In this document: piece after piece, positions 9,154 through 18,483 of the stretch | Position numbering within the stretch: position 1 is the first letter of the stretch | Layout of the letters: each line of letters starts with the position of its first letter | Origin: Gammaproteobacteria bacterium | GTDB taxonomy: Bacteria; Pseudomonadota; Gammaproteobacteria; SZUA-152 | DNA: 64,000 bases | Direction of reading: 5' to 3' | Assembly (NCBI GenBank): GCA_032250735.1 | Contig: JAVVEP010000007.1 | Location: 62,001-126,000, forward strand | The notes under the pieces: generated by a model | Told to the model about the DNA's origin: nothing | What the model saw: only the letters and a program-made list of their open reading frames with translations | The model's database searches: none | Program-made: the position numbers and the translations under genes

Positions 9154-9171
9154 GGAATCCCTGTGGATTCC
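9154..9171. terminator. Small hairpin after the System II operon
   Basis: A perfect 7-bp stem (GGAATCC/GGATTCC) with a 4-nt loop lies 12 nt after the resA-like stop. There is no clear T-run after it, so it is at best a weak or Rho-assisted terminator. Confidence 0.25.
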
Positions 9172-9332
9172 ATGGTCAAAATCGTTGAATTCAGCGGTCT
9201 TGTGAGTGGAGCTTGATGTCTCTTAAATGCTACACTGCGCGGCTTTTACGGGCTTGCTGTCCGCTTTCGTCGGCACAACACAACGCATAATGACGAAATA
9301 CCGTACGGACTTGAGAGGGGTGTATTGGTTCG

Positions 9333-9965
9333 ATGTTGGAAGTCCGCGATCTCGAATGCGTGCGAGGCGATCACTGCCTGTTCACCGGTTTGAATTTCCA
9401 GTTGCAGGGCGGGGAACTCCTGCGCCTGCGGGGGTCAAACGGTAGCGGCAAGACCAGTCTGTTGCGCACCCTGTGCGGATTGCTGGAGCCGGCGGCGGGC
9501 GAGGTGCTCTGGCAGGGCCACAATATTCGTACCCAACGGGATGAGTTTCATGCCGAGCTGCTGTATCTGGGGCATCACAACGGCATCAAGTCCGAACTGA
9601 CCGGGTTTGAAAACCTGTCCATCAGCAATGCCCTGCGGGGTGAGAGCCTGTCAGAAGAACAGATTTATGCAGCCCTGGGGCAGATCGGGCTGGCGGGTCG
9701 GGAGGATCTGCCGACCCAGGTGCTGTCGCAGGGACAGAAACGCCGCGTGGCCCTGGCCCGGTTGTTGTTGAGTGATGCCGCGCTGTGGGTGCTGGATGAG
9801 CCCTTTACCGCGCTGGATGCGGCGGCGGTGACACAGTTGGCCGGCCTGATCGAGGCGCATCTGCAGAAGGGGCGCATGGTGGTGTACACCACGCATCAGG
9901 AGGTGGCGATGCGTGCCGGCGCCTGCCGCGAAGTCGATCTTGACCGGGTGAAGACGGCGGTATGA
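9333..9965 (+). CDS. ccmA: CcmA, ATPase of the haem-chaperone release ABC transporter
   Basis: 210 residues, the usual length. Walker A is GSNGSGKTS (about residues 34-42), the ABC signature is LSQGQKRRVALARLLL, and Walker B is WVLDEPFTALD. CcmA with CcmB and the CcmC-D proteins uses ATP to release holo-CcmE. It is the first gene of the System I operon. The ATG is 12 nt after GAGAGGGG, so the ribosome site is not ideal. The ccmB start overlaps its stop (ATGA at 9962). Confidence 0.96.
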   Translation: MLEVRDLECVRGDHCLFTGLNFQLQGGELLRLRGSNGSGKTSLLRTLCGLLEPAAGEVLWQGHNIRTQRDEFHAELLYLGHHNGIKSELTGFENLSISNALRGESLSEEQIYAALGQIGLAGREDLPTQVLSQGQKRRVALARLLLSDAALWVLDEPFTALDAAAVTQLAGLIEAHLQKGRMVVYTTHQEVAMRAGACREVDLDRVKTAV

Positions 9966-10645
9966 AACAGACCAGCCTGTTTGATGCCTGGCGTGCGATG
10001 GTTGCGCGTGACCTGACCCTGGCGATGCGTCGGCGGGCGGATGTCCTCACCACCCTGTTCTTTTTCATTATCGTGGTGAGCCTGTTTCCGCTGGGGGTGA
10101 GCCCGGAGCTGGCGGTGTTGCGTGAAATCGCCCCGGGGGTGATCTGGGTGGCGGCGCTGCTGGCCTCGATGCTGTCGCTGGGCCGCCTGTTCGCGGACGA
10201 TTATCAGGACGGCAGCCTGGAGCAGATGCTGTTACTGCCGCAGCCGCTGTCGGTGCTGGTGCTGGGCAAGGTGTTGGCCCACTGGCTGGTGTCGGGTGTG
10301 CCGCTGGTGCTGCTGTCGCCACTGCTGGGTATGCAGCTGGGGCTGGATGGTGATGCCATCGTGTTATTGATGCTGACGCTGTTGCTGGGTACGCCGGTGT
10401 TGAGCCTGATCGGCTCCGTCGGCGCCGCACTAACCCTGGGGGTAAGGGGCGGCGGGGTGCTGGTTTCCCTGTTGGTGTTACCGTTGTATATTCCGGTGCT
10501 CATCTTTGGCACCGGCGCGGTGGATGCCGCGATTTCGGGGATGGCGTTTGATGGGCAGCTGTCCCTGTTAGGCGCCTTTCTGGTGCTGGCGATACTGTTG
10601 ACGCCACTGGCCACCTCGGCCGCGCTGCGCATCAGCGCGGAGTAG
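9962..10645 (+). CDS. ccmB: CcmB, membrane subunit of the CcmAB transporter
   Basis: 227 residues with six hydrophobic segments, matching CcmB. The N-terminal cytoplasmic stretch (MVARDLTLAMRRRADVL) precedes helix 1 and resembles the CcmA-binding part of the family. It is coupled to ccmA by a 4-nt overlap. A 129-bp gap separates it from ccmC, longer than other gaps in the operon. Confidence 0.94.
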   Translation: MKQTSLFDAWRAMVARDLTLAMRRRADVLTTLFFFIIVVSLFPLGVSPELAVLREIAPGVIWVAALLASMLSLGRLFADDYQDGSLEQMLLLPQPLSVLVLGKVLAHWLVSGVPLVLLSPLLGMQLGLDGDAIVLLMLTLLLGTPVLSLIGSVGAALTLGVRGGGVLVSLLVLPLYIPVLIFGTGAVDAAISGMAFDGQLSLLGAFLVLAILLTPLATSAALRISAE

Positions 10646-10748
10646 CGTCGGGCCAATGGGCGGGTAGCAGAAGTGTATGGAGCGGGTGTCGAGCGGACAT
10701 CATGAATTTTATAATGATAAATGAGCGTAAGTTGAATGGGTGTTAACT

Positions 10749-10772
10749 ATGGCTTTTAACGATGGTTTTTAA
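10749..10772 (+). other. Possible seven-codon leader ORF before ccmC
   Basis: A mini-ORF (MAFNDGF, stop at 10770-10772) ends two bases before the ccmC ATG. It is part of a threefold imperfect repeat of about 13 nt (ATGGCTTTTAACG, ATGGTTTTTAACA, ATGCTTTTTAAGA), the last copy being the ccmC start itself. ccmC lacks an evident Shine-Dalgarno site, so reinitiation after this leader is possible. It may also be chance. Confidence 0.25.
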
Positions 10773-10774
10773 CA

Positions 10775-11539
10775 ATGCTTTTTAAGAACAGCATCGCGTG
10801 GTACTACTTCTCCTCGCCGAAAAATTTCTATCCGCTGGCCGGTCGCCTGATCCCCTGGTTTTGGGCGGTGTCGATTGTCCTGATGGTGGTCGGGCTGTAC
10901 ATGAGCTTCTTCGTCGCGCCCACGGATTACAAGCAGGGCGAGAGCTATCGCATCATCTTTATCCATGTGCCGGCCGCCTGGATGTCGATGCTGATCTATC
11001 TGGTGATGGCCGGTTACGCCATCATCGGCATGGCCTGGAAGGTGCGCCTGGCAGAGATGATGGCCAGCGCCCTGGCCCCTACCGGGGCCATGTTTACCTT
11101 TATCGCGCTATGGACCGGGGCCTTCTGGGGCAAGCCCACCTGGGGTACCTACTGGGTGTGGGACGCGCGCCTGACCTCGGAGCTGATCCTGTTATTCCTG
11201 TACATCGGTTACATCTCGCTGCAGTCGGCGATCGATGACCCGCGCCGCGCATCGCGAGCCAGCGCCCTGTTGGCGATTGTGGGGGTGATCAACCTGCCAG
11301 TGATCTATTTCTCGGTGAAGTGGTGGAACACCCTGCACCAGGGCGCCTCGGTCAGTCCTACCATGGCGCCGAAGATGGCGACGATTATGCTCACGGCGAT
11401 GCTGATCATGACCATCGCCTTCTGGATGTATACCATCGCGGTGGTGTTGATGCGGGTGCGGCGTACCATCCTGGAGCGTGAGCGGCAGACGGTCTGGGTG
11501 AAAGAGCTGGTCACTGACCTCGCGGGAGAAAGACAATGA
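10775..11539 (+). CDS. ccmC: CcmC, haem delivery protein
   Basis: 254 residues with six membrane helices. The WWD motif WGTYWVWDARLTSELIL (about residues 126-142) and flanking histidines (IFIHVPAAW and WWNTLHQGAS) are the haem-binding features of CcmC, which loads haem onto CcmE in the periplasm. The start lacks a clear ribosome site (see the leader at 10749-10772). The stop overlaps the ccmD start (ATGA at 11536). Confidence 0.95.
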   Translation: MLFKNSIAWYYFSSPKNFYPLAGRLIPWFWAVSIVLMVVGLYMSFFVAPTDYKQGESYRIIFIHVPAAWMSMLIYLVMAGYAIIGMAWKVRLAEMMASALAPTGAMFTFIALWTGAFWGKPTWGTYWVWDARLTSELILLFLYIGYISLQSAIDDPRRASRASALLAIVGVINLPVIYFSVKWWNTLHQGASVSPTMAPKMATIMLTAMLIMTIAFWMYTIAVVLMRVRRTILERERQTVWVKELVTDLAGERQ

Positions 11540-11706
11540 GCGAATTTTTTGCCATGGGTGGACGTGGCTACTATATCTGGATGTCCTACGGCGTCACCGC
11601 CCTGTTTATGGTCGTTGAGGTGATCGCGCTGATGCGCAGCAAAAAGGCCACCCTGAAACAGCTGGCGCGTATGGTGCGGGCTGAGGCGCGGGGCAATTCG
11701 CAATAG
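11536..11706 (+). CDS. ccmD: CcmD, small haem exporter subunit
   Basis: 56 residues. It begins MSEFFAMGGRGYYIW, the family-typical opening, followed by one membrane helix (about 17-33) and a basic cytoplasmic tail (RSKKATLKQLAR). CcmD stabilises the CcmABC-CcmE complex. The position between ccmC and ccmE and the 4-nt overlap with ccmC settle the identity. Confidence 0.93.
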   Translation: MSEFFAMGGRGYYIWMSYGVTALFMVVEVIALMRSKKATLKQLARMVRAEARGNSQ

Positions 11707-11857
11707 CGATGGTGGTGTTGAGATATTATTGAGTCATCATGCTGCTGACGGTCTTGATTGAAGGGTATCCTTTCCATGCGCCTTGTTAGTAGATACAGAT
11801 CGCAGGTTGATACACAGTTGATACGCATCCAGTGGTAACGGATGCATGGGAGTAGTG

Positions 11858-12310
11858 ATGAAAACACGGCATAAACGCATGGCATTTATTCTGGTGGGGC
11901 TGGCAGGCCTGGCCGTGGCGGCGGGCCTGGTGCTCAACGCCCTGAATAGCAATCTGGCGCTGTATATCAGCCCCACCGATGTACTGGCCGGCAATATACC
12001 CAATGAAAAGGCCTTTCGGCTGGGTGGCATGGTGGTCGAAGGTAGTCTGAAACGACAGGACGATGGTCTGACCGTCCATTTTGATGTGACCGACAATGTC
12101 AAAACCGTGGCGGTGGCGTTTACCGGCATCCTGCCTGACCTGTTCAAGGAAGGCACCGGTGTGGTGGCCCAGGGCAGGATGGAGGACGGTATGTTCAAGG
12201 CCAGTGAAGTGTTGGCCAAGCATGATGAGAATTACATGTCGCCGGAAGTGGCGGCGATGCTGGAGAAGGGTGAAAAGGCCAACCAGGCCACCGGTACGAT
12301 AACCCCCTAA
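11858..12310 (+). CDS. ccmE: CcmE, periplasmic haem chaperone
   Basis: 150 residues. The start at 11858 is chosen over an ATG 12 nt upstream because GGGAG lies 5 nt before it and the protein then begins [10 protein letters not shown], as in the family. After an N-terminal membrane helix comes an OB-fold. The covalent haem-binding histidine lies in [13 protein letters not shown] (about residues 124-136), with the conserved tyrosine four residues on. The C-terminal tail is short. Confidence 0.95.
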   Translation: MKTRHKRMAFILVGLAGLAVAAGLVLNALNSNLALYISPTDVLAGNIPNEKAFRLGGMVVEGSLKRQDDGLTVHFDVTDNVKTVAVAFTGILPDLFKEGTGVVAQGRMEDGMFKASEVLAKHDENYMSPEVAAMLEKGEKANQATGTITP

Positions 12311-12407
12311 GCCTCCCAGGGGCATAGGGTGAGTGCTAAATCAGGGACGGTGTTACGCGGTACCCAGTACACGCCCATCAGCTGAAGCTTAAACGAGGAT
12401 TGAAAAT

Positions 12408-14423
12408 ATGATTCCAGAAATCGGACATTTCGCGCTCATCATGGCGCTTTGCGTCGCGCTGGTGCAGGGGGTGGTTTCCATCGCGGGCGCACAAACGGGT
12501 ATGCGCTCCTGGATGGAGATTGCGCGACCGGCGGCCCAGATACAGTTCATTTTTGTGGTAGTGGCGTTTGGCTGTCTGATGTACGCCTTCATCAATAACG
12601 ATTTTTCGGTGAAGTATGTCGCCACCGTTTCCAATTCCATGTTGCCGGTGCAGTATCGTATCGCCGCCATCTGGGGCGGGCATGAGGGATCGTTACTGCT
12701 GTGGGCCCTGTTGCTGGCAATCTGGACCCTCGCAGTATCGCGCTTTTCGCGTAACCTGCCGCTGGATATGGTGTCACGCGTGATTGGCGTGATGGGGTTG
12801 ATCTCCGTCGGCTTCATCATGTTCATGCTGTTTACCTCGAATCCCTTTGACCGCCTGTTGCCTGCGGCGCTCGATGGTCGAGACCTCAATCCGCTGTTGC
12901 AGGATCCGGGTCTGATTATTCACCCGCCCATGCTGTACACCGGCTATGTGGGTTTCTCGGTGGCCTTCGCCTTCGCCATCGCCGCCTTGTTGGGTGGAAA
13001 TATGGACGCCACCTGGGCGCGCTGGTCGCGGCCCTGGACCACGGTGGCCTGGATATTCATGACCCTGGGTATCTCGCTGGGCAGCTGGTGGGCCTACTAC
13101 GAGTTAGGCTGGGGTGGCTGGTGGTTCTGGGATCCGGTCGAAAACGCCTCGTTCATGCCCTGGCTGGTGGGCACGGCGCTGGTGCATTCGCTGGCGGTGA
13201 CCGAAAAACGCGGCTGCTTCAAAAACTGGACGGTGTTGCTGGCGATCTTTGCCTTTTCGCTGAGCCTGCTGGGAACCTTCCTGGTGCGTTCCGGCGTACT
13301 GACCTCGGTGCATGCCTTTGCGACTGATCCCGAGCGCGGCATCTTCATTCTGGCCTTCCTGGTGATTGTGATTGGCGGTTCGCTGACCCTGTTTGCCTGG
13401 CGTGCGCCGAAGGTTGGTCTGGGCGGAAAGTTCGGCCTGGTCTCGCGCGAAAGCTTTTTGCTGGCCAATAACGTGATGCTGGTGGTGGCGGCGGGCGCAG
13501 TGCTGCTGGGCACCCTGTATCCCCTGTTGCTGGACGCCCTGGACATGGGCAAGATCTCGGTGGGCCCGCCCTATTTTGATACCGTGTTTCTCCCGTTGAT
13601 GGCGCCGATGATTTTCCTCATGGGACTGGGTCCCATCGCCCGCTGGAAACAGGCCAGTCTCCCCGATATGGCCAGCCGTATGAAATGGGCGGCGGCGGTG
13701 AGTCTGGTGATGGCATTGATTACGCCGTTGCTGATGGGTGAATGGTTTGCGCTCACCAGTCTGGGTTTTGCCCTGTCCTTCTGGATTTTCAGCAGCATCG
13801 TGGTCAGCGTGAATGAACGCCTTGGAAAAACGGCGGTAAATTCCAGCGCAGGTTTGCTGTCACGCATCGCCGGATTACCAAAATCCTATATCGGCATGAA
13901 TGTCGCGCATGTCGGTGTCGGCGTCTTCATTATGGGCGTCACCATGGTGAACAGTTATGAAGTCGAGAAAGACATGCGCATGGAGGTGGGTGATACCGTC
14001 GTCATGAGTAATTACACCTTCCGTTTTGACGGTGTAACCGAGGTAGAGGGGCCAAACTATACGGCCAATCGCGGCCAGATCCTGGTCACCGTGGACGGTA
14101 AAACCGAGACCGTATTGTTCCCGGAAAAGCGGGTCTATCGCGTACAGACCATGCCGATGACGGAGGCAGGTATTGATTCCGGTCTGTTCCGTGATCTGTA
14201 TGTGTCGCTGGGCGAACCGGTGGGCGGTGGTGCCTGGAGTGTGCGTGTTTATTACAAGCCGTTTGTGAACTGGATCTGGGGCGGCACCGTGTTGATGGGT
14301 ATCGGCGGAATGTTTGCCGTCAGTGATCGTCGTTATCGGCTCGCTTCACGCAGGCGCAAGGTGCAGGAAAAGACCACCGATCAACAGGTCGCCACTGCCC
14401 GGCTGGCGAAAGAGGAACAGTAA
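12408..14423 (+). CDS. ccmF: CcmF, haem lyase core subunit
   Basis: 671 residues, normal for CcmF. Many membrane helices; WGGHEGSLLLW near residue 87, and the WWD-type motif WWFWDPVENASFMPWL at about 239-254, which binds haem from CcmE. A large periplasmic loop lies near the C-terminus (about 535-620), then a last helix. CcmF with CcmH/I attaches haem to apocytochrome CxxCH sites. It is followed by ccmG after 2 nt. Confidence 0.96.
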   Translation: MIPEIGHFALIMALCVALVQGVVSIAGAQTGMRSWMEIARPAAQIQFIFVVVAFGCLMYAFINNDFSVKYVATVSNSMLPVQYRIAAIWGGHEGSLLLWALLLAIWTLAVSRFSRNLPLDMVSRVIGVMGLISVGFIMFMLFTSNPFDRLLPAALDGRDLNPLLQDPGLIIHPPMLYTGYVGFSVAFAFAIAALLGGNMDATWARWSRPWTTVAWIFMTLGISLGSWWAYYELGWGGWWFWDPVENASFMPWLVGTALVHSLAVTEKRGCFKNWTVLLAIFAFSLSLLGTFLVRSGVLTSVHAFATDPERGIFILAFLVIVIGGSLTLFAWRAPKVGLGGKFGLVSRESFLLANNVMLVVAAGAVLLGTLYPLLLDALDMGKISVGPPYFDTVFLPLMAPMIFLMGLGPIARWKQASLPDMASRMKWAAAVSLVMALITPLLMGEWFALTSLGFALSFWIFSSIVVSVNERLGKTAVNSSAGLLSRIAGLPKSYIGMNVAHVGVGVFIMGVTMVNSYEVEKDMRMEVGDTVVMSNYTFRFDGVTEVEGPNYTANRGQILVTVDGKTETVLFPEKRVYRVQTMPMTEAGIDSGLFRDLYVSLGEPVGGGAWSVRVYYKPFVNWIWGGTVLMGIGGMFAVSDRRYRLASRRRKVQEKTTDQQVATARLAKEEQ

Positions 14424-14425
14424 AG

Positions 14426-14998
14426 ATGTTGCGTTATATCGTGCCCCTGGTGGTGTTCTTGGTTGTTTCGGTATTTTTGTTAAAGGGGCTGGATCTTAAT
14501 CCGCGGGAGGTGCCATCCCCTTTTATCAATAAACCGGCACCGACTTTCAGTCTGCAAAAGCTGCACGCGCCGGAAACGCATTTTTCCACCCAGGATATGC
14601 TTGGTGAGGTGTGGCTGCTGAATGTGTGGGCCTCATGGTGTGTGGCCTGCCGTTCCGAGCATCCATTGCTGGTGCAGCTGTCGCGCGCCAACATAGTGCC
14701 TATTTATGGTTTGAACTATAAGGATCTGCCAAGTGAGGGCAAGCAGTGGCTGCAACAGCTGGGCAATCCTTATGTCGCCAGCATGATTGATTATGAAGGC
14801 AAGGTCGGTATTGATTATGGCGTTTATGGTGTGCCGGAAACCTTTGTGATCGACAAGCAGGGCATTATCCGCCACAAGGTCATTGGCCCGGTGACACCCG
14901 ACGCACTCGATGACTGCGTGTTGCCGCTGGTAAGGAAACTTCAGCAGGCCTCGGCGCAGCAGGTGGTTACCCGTGACACGGTGGAGGGTTGCGTATGA
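14426..14998 (+). CDS. ccmG: CcmG/DsbE, thiol-disulfide protein for cytochrome c
   Basis: 190 residues with an N-terminal membrane anchor (IVPLVVFLVVSVFLL), then a thioredoxin fold with the active site WCVAC in NVWASWCVACRSEHPLL and the family motif GVYGVPETFVID. CcmG keeps apocytochrome cysteines reduced. The stop overlaps the ccmH start (ATGA at 14995). The window thus has two periplasmic thioredoxins of this pathway, this one and the ResA-like protein at 8552-9142. Confidence 0.95.
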   Translation: MLRYIVPLVVFLVVSVFLLKGLDLNPREVPSPFINKPAPTFSLQKLHAPETHFSTQDMLGEVWLLNVWASWCVACRSEHPLLVQLSRANIVPIYGLNYKDLPSEGKQWLQQLGNPYVASMIDYEGKVGIDYGVYGVPETFVIDKQGIIRHKVIGPVTPDALDDCVLPLVRKLQQASAQQVVTRDTVEGCV

Positions 14999-15516
14999 GC
15001 CCGTTGAAAAACATTATTAGACTGTCCCTGTTTGTGTCGTTGGTGATGCTTGCACCGCTGAGTGTCGCCAAAGAGGCCGCGCCTATGGCGATGGACCCGG
15101 AGATGGAGAAGACCGTCAACGAGATCTCGGCGGAGTTGCGTTGCCTGGTCTGCCAGAATCAAACGATTGCGGACTCACATGCCGAGCTGGCCGTTGACCT
15201 GAAAAATCAGGTTCGCGAGATGGTGAAGCGTGGCCAGACACAGGAAGAAATTGTCGATTACATGGTGCAGCGTTACGGCGATTTTGTGCGCTATCGTCCA
15301 CCCATGAAGCCGAGCACGGTGCTGTTGTGGGCCGGGCCTTTTCTGTTGTTGCTGATCGGTCTGACGGTGTTGGTGATTAATTTGCGCAAGCGCACAACAC
15401 TGGTGACTGCTGACGGAGACCTGTCTGCGGAAGAAAGCGAACGACTCAAGGCATTGCTGGCATCCGAGCCGGAGCAACAAGCTGCCGCACAAAAAGATAA
15501 GGAAGATAAGTCATGA
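14995..15516 (+). CDS. ccmH: CcmH (CcmL/NrfF-type), apocytochrome thiol reductant
   Basis: 173 residues. It has a signal peptide, then LRCLVCQNQTIADSHAELA (about residues 44-62), whose CxxC pair is the hallmark of CcmH. A membrane helix follows at about 104-125 and a cytoplasmic tail. Unlike E. coli CcmH it lacks the TPR domain, which is encoded separately by the next gene, with a 4-nt overlap. Confidence 0.94.
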   Translation: MSPLKNIIRLSLFVSLVMLAPLSVAKEAAPMAMDPEMEKTVNEISAELRCLVCQNQTIADSHAELAVDLKNQVREMVKRGQTQEEIVDYMVQRYGDFVRYRPPMKPSTVLLWAGPFLLLLIGLTVLVINLRKRTTLVTADGDLSAEESERLKALLASEPEQQAAAQKDKEDKS

Positions 15517-16754
15517 TGGTGTTTTGGTTAGTTGCCGCATTGTTGATTGCCGCGGCCTTGTTGTTTTTGTTGCCGCCGCTGATTCAGCGCGGACAGCGTA
15601 GTGAAGATACGTTTGATCGCGACGAACTGAATCTCACCATCTTCAAGGACCAGGTGATGGAGCTTGAGCGCGACCTGTCAGTGGGGGTGTTGACGCAAGA
15701 GCAGTTTGATATGGCGAAACACGATCTGGAACGCGGTTTCCTGCAGGATAACAATGCAGCACCGGAAGCGCCGCTGACGCCGATGGATCGCGTTATCGGA
15801 CGCTCTGCCGCAGTGGTGATTACAATAGTGATCCCGATTTTGGCGGTGACGATTTACAATATGCTGGGCTCGGGCGAGGCGGGCCTGCATCCCGAAGATG
15901 CGCGCCCACAGGTGCAGGCAGAGGGGCATGAAGGCACTCTGGAGGAGCAGGTGCGCAAGCTGCAGGATCATCTGCAGCAGAACCCGGATGATGCGGAAGG
16001 CTGGACCATGCTGGGACGTTCCTACTATTTCCTTAAGCAGTACGGCGCTGCCGCAGAAACCTTTGCGCGGGCCTCTGCCTTGCAGCAGGATTCCAATGCG
16101 GAGCTGTTGGCGGATTATGCCGATGCGCTGGCTATGGCCAATGGCCGCAACATGGCGGGCAAGCCGTATGAGCTGGTGAAAAAGGCTCTGGCGATTCAGC
16201 CAAAATTCCAGAAGGCATTGTGGTTGGCCGGTACCGCGACCTACCAGTCGGGAAATTTTGAGGCCACCCTGGGATACTGGCAGCGGTTGCTGGAGATCTT
16301 CCCCAAGGGCTCGGAAAACTACCAGCAGATGCAGAAAAATATCGGTGAGATTCAGCAGAAGCTGGGCTTGCCGGTGGATGGGGTGGAGCAGGTTGCAAGT
16401 GTGGCTGGCCCGAGTATCTCCGGCGTCGTGCATCTGGATGAGTCTTTGATGTTGCAGGCCGCTGTGGGGGATACCCTGTTTGTCTATGCGCGCGCAGCGA
16501 CCGGTCCACGCATGCCGTTGGCGATTGTGCGTAAAACAGTGAAGGACCTGCCGCTGGAGTTTACCCTGGATGATTCCATGGCAATGAATCCCTCAATGAA
16601 ACTGTCGAGCTTTCAGCAGGTGGTGGTAGGCGCACGTATCTCCAAGAGCGGTAATGCCATGCCTCAGCCGGGCGACCTGCAGGCGGTGTCGCAGCCCATG
16701 GATGTTAATGCCGGGCAAAGAGTTGAACTGGTGATTAACGAGGTCGTTAACTAG
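15513..16754 (+). CDS. ccmI: CcmI, TPR apocytochrome chaperone
   Basis: 413 residues. Two N-terminal membrane segments (about 5-22 and 92-112) bracket a cytoplasmic loop. A periplasmic TPR region follows (about 150-270, for example DDAEGWTMLGRSYYFLKQYG), then a C-terminal domain (about 300-413) as in long CcmI proteins. CcmI holds the C-terminal helix of apocytochromes for CcmFH. It ends the classical System I operon, but co-directional genes follow closely. Confidence 0.92.
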   Translation: MMVFWLVAALLIAAALLFLLPPLIQRGQRSEDTFDRDELNLTIFKDQVMELERDLSVGVLTQEQFDMAKHDLERGFLQDNNAAPEAPLTPMDRVIGRSAAVVITIVIPILAVTIYNMLGSGEAGLHPEDARPQVQAEGHEGTLEEQVRKLQDHLQQNPDDAEGWTMLGRSYYFLKQYGAAAETFARASALQQDSNAELLADYADALAMANGRNMAGKPYELVKKALAIQPKFQKALWLAGTATYQSGNFEATLGYWQRLLEIFPKGSENYQQMQKNIGEIQQKLGLPVDGVEQVASVAGPSISGVVHLDESLMLQAAVGDTLFVYARAATGPRMPLAIVRKTVKDLPLEFTLDDSMAMNPSMKLSSFQQVVVGARISKSGNAMPQPGDLQAVSQPMDVNAGQRVELVINEVVN

Positions 16755-16821
16755 TGGTCTATGCGGAAAGTTCGGTAACCGATTGGTCGAGAATGTTATG
16801 TTCATGTGGAAGGAGAAAATA

Positions 16822-17136
16822 ATGAATCATTCAATCATTGTTGGTCGTTCACTGGTTTTCATGTTGTTGTTACTGTCTGCCTGCGCGGCGATGGCGGGCG
16901 ATCCCATAAAGGGTCGTGCCTTGTATGAGGTTCGATGTTCCGGTTGCCATGGCCCTGAAGGAATTCCCCAGGTCGGATCGATTCCCAATTTCAAGATGGG
17001 CGAAAAACTGATGCAGCCTGATCAGCAGTTGCTCAGTTTTGTGAAAAAGGGCAAGGGGGTGATGCCTGGCTTTAACGGCATACTTACCGATGTGGAAATT
17101 ATGGATATCATCGCCCACATCAGGACCTTCTTTTGA
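16822..17136 (+). CDS. Small monohaem cytochrome c
   Basis: 104 residues, starting at 16822 where AGGAG lies 6 nt upstream. It has a signal peptide (VFMLLLLSACAAMAG), then a class I cytochrome c fold: haem site CSGCH at about residues 39-43 and a likely Met ligand in GVMPGFNG (about 79-86). The cysteine in LLLLSAC could also be a lipobox, so anchoring is possible. The stop overlaps the start of the next gene, a propeller lipoprotein, so the two are probably co-translated. Confidence 0.88.
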   Translation: MNHSIIVGRSLVFMLLLLSACAAMAGDPIKGRALYEVRCSGCHGPEGIPQVGSIPNFKMGEKLMQPDQQLLSFVKKGKGVMPGFNGILTDVEIMDIIAHIRTFF

Positions 17137-18308
17137 TGCAAGTAACGGTAATGAAACCTCGTTTGTCGGCTCAGTCGGCGCGGTGGACGAGGCTCGGTGT
17201 AACAGCCGGTCTGCTGTTGTTTGTGGCGGCCTGTTCGAATGATGAGCCTGCCACAACGACGCCGGTGCCGGCATCGATGGCGCCGCCGGTAAGCTCTGTC
17301 CCGGTGTCGAAAAACACCAGTGGCTACCGGGTGGCTGACACCTTTAATGTGGGGGAGCGCGTCTATGTGCGTTCCATGGAAGTGGATGAAAAGCAAAATA
17401 CCCTGTGGGTGGGCACCAGTGTGGGGGCGATGGAGGTTGATATCGCCACACGTAACCTGGTGGCTACCTATACGCGCGAGCAAGGCCTGGCAAATGAATA
17501 CGTGTTTGGCATGCATATCGACAGCAAGGGCGATCGCTGGTTTGGTACCAATGGCGGGGGGATTTCTCGCCTGTCGGTGGCGCGGGAATGGAAAACCTTT
17601 TTCCCCATGCATGGTCTGGCGGATTACTGGGTCTATTCATTCACCGAGCAGGCTGATGGCACCTTGTGGATCGGTACCTGGGCGGGTCTGAACCGATTTG
17701 ACCCAAAAACCGAAACCTTTCACACCTACCTTGATGAGCTGGTGAATGAGTGGGTGTATGGTCTGGATGTGGATTCACAGCAGCGTCTCTGGGTGGGCAC
17801 CGAAGGCGGCATCAACATGTTTGATGGCACCAGCTGGAAAACCTGGACGCATGACGATGGTCTGGGTGCCGACAATGAACAGAACCTACCCCTCAGTACC
17901 AATACGGGTTTGGGTACGCGATCGCGGCATGACCTGAGCATCCTGTCGATGGATCAGCAAACCTATAATCCCAACTATGTCTTTGCCCTGCTGGTCGCCA
18001 GCGACGATAGCGTGTGGGCGGGCACCTGGGGCGGCGGTGTGAGCCGTTTCGACGGTAAAAGCTGGACCAATTACACCACCAGGGATGGCCTGGCCGGAAA
18101 CATTGTTTATAGTGTTGCCCAGGATGAAAAGGGTGGCATGTGGGTGGGCACCAATGCCGGGCTGTCGTATTTCGATGGCAAAGACTGGCATCTGTTCACC
18201 ACCACCGATGGCCTGCTGGACGATAATATCTATGCGGTGGCGCCCTCGGCCAACGGCCAGGTGTGGGTTGGCAGTCGTTCGGGTGTGACCCTGTTGGTTT
18301 CAGAGTAG
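17136..18308 (+). CDS. Seven-bladed propeller lipoprotein (two-component propeller repeats)
   Basis: 390 residues; the ATG at 17136 overlaps the cytochrome stop (TGATG). A second possible ATG is at 17151. The lipobox VAAC follows LLLFV near residue 31. Seven repeats each carry a W-x-G-T-x-x-G core (LWVGT, RWFGT, LWIGT, LWVGT, VWAGT, MWVGT, VWVGS), the Reg_prop type that normally forms the sensor domain of hybrid histidine kinases. No kinase or other signalling domain is attached, so this is a free-standing periplasmic propeller. Its coupling to a cytochrome c gene suggests a partner or scaffold role (inference). Confidence 0.85.
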   Translation: MQVTVMKPRLSAQSARWTRLGVTAGLLLFVAACSNDEPATTTPVPASMAPPVSSVPVSKNTSGYRVADTFNVGERVYVRSMEVDEKQNTLWVGTSVGAMEVDIATRNLVATYTREQGLANEYVFGMHIDSKGDRWFGTNGGGISRLSVAREWKTFFPMHGLADYWVYSFTEQADGTLWIGTWAGLNRFDPKTETFHTYLDELVNEWVYGLDVDSQQRLWVGTEGGINMFDGTSWKTWTHDDGLGADNEQNLPLSTNTGLGTRSRHDLSILSMDQQTYNPNYVFALLVASDDSVWAGTWGGGVSRFDGKSWTNYTTRDGLAGNIVYSVAQDEKGGMWVGTNAGLSYFDGKDWHLFTTTDGLLDDNIYAVAPSANGQVWVGSRSGVTLLVSE

Positions 18309-18483
18309 GGTTTCCGGGTAGGCTTGTCCGATTCTCCTTCGCGACGTTACAGTTCCGGGAATGAGAGCGAGGAAAAGTAGTTTTATTCACCGAGTGCCAT
18401 TGATGGGTCAGTGTTAATGGTTACCTGTCTTGCGGAATATGACGTGCGAAATATAACGTGCGCAACATGAATTGGAGGTTGTT

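Noticed and set aside
15120-15160. CLVCQN in CcmH as a haem site
   Set aside because: It is the conserved redox CxxC of CcmH and lacks the histidine.
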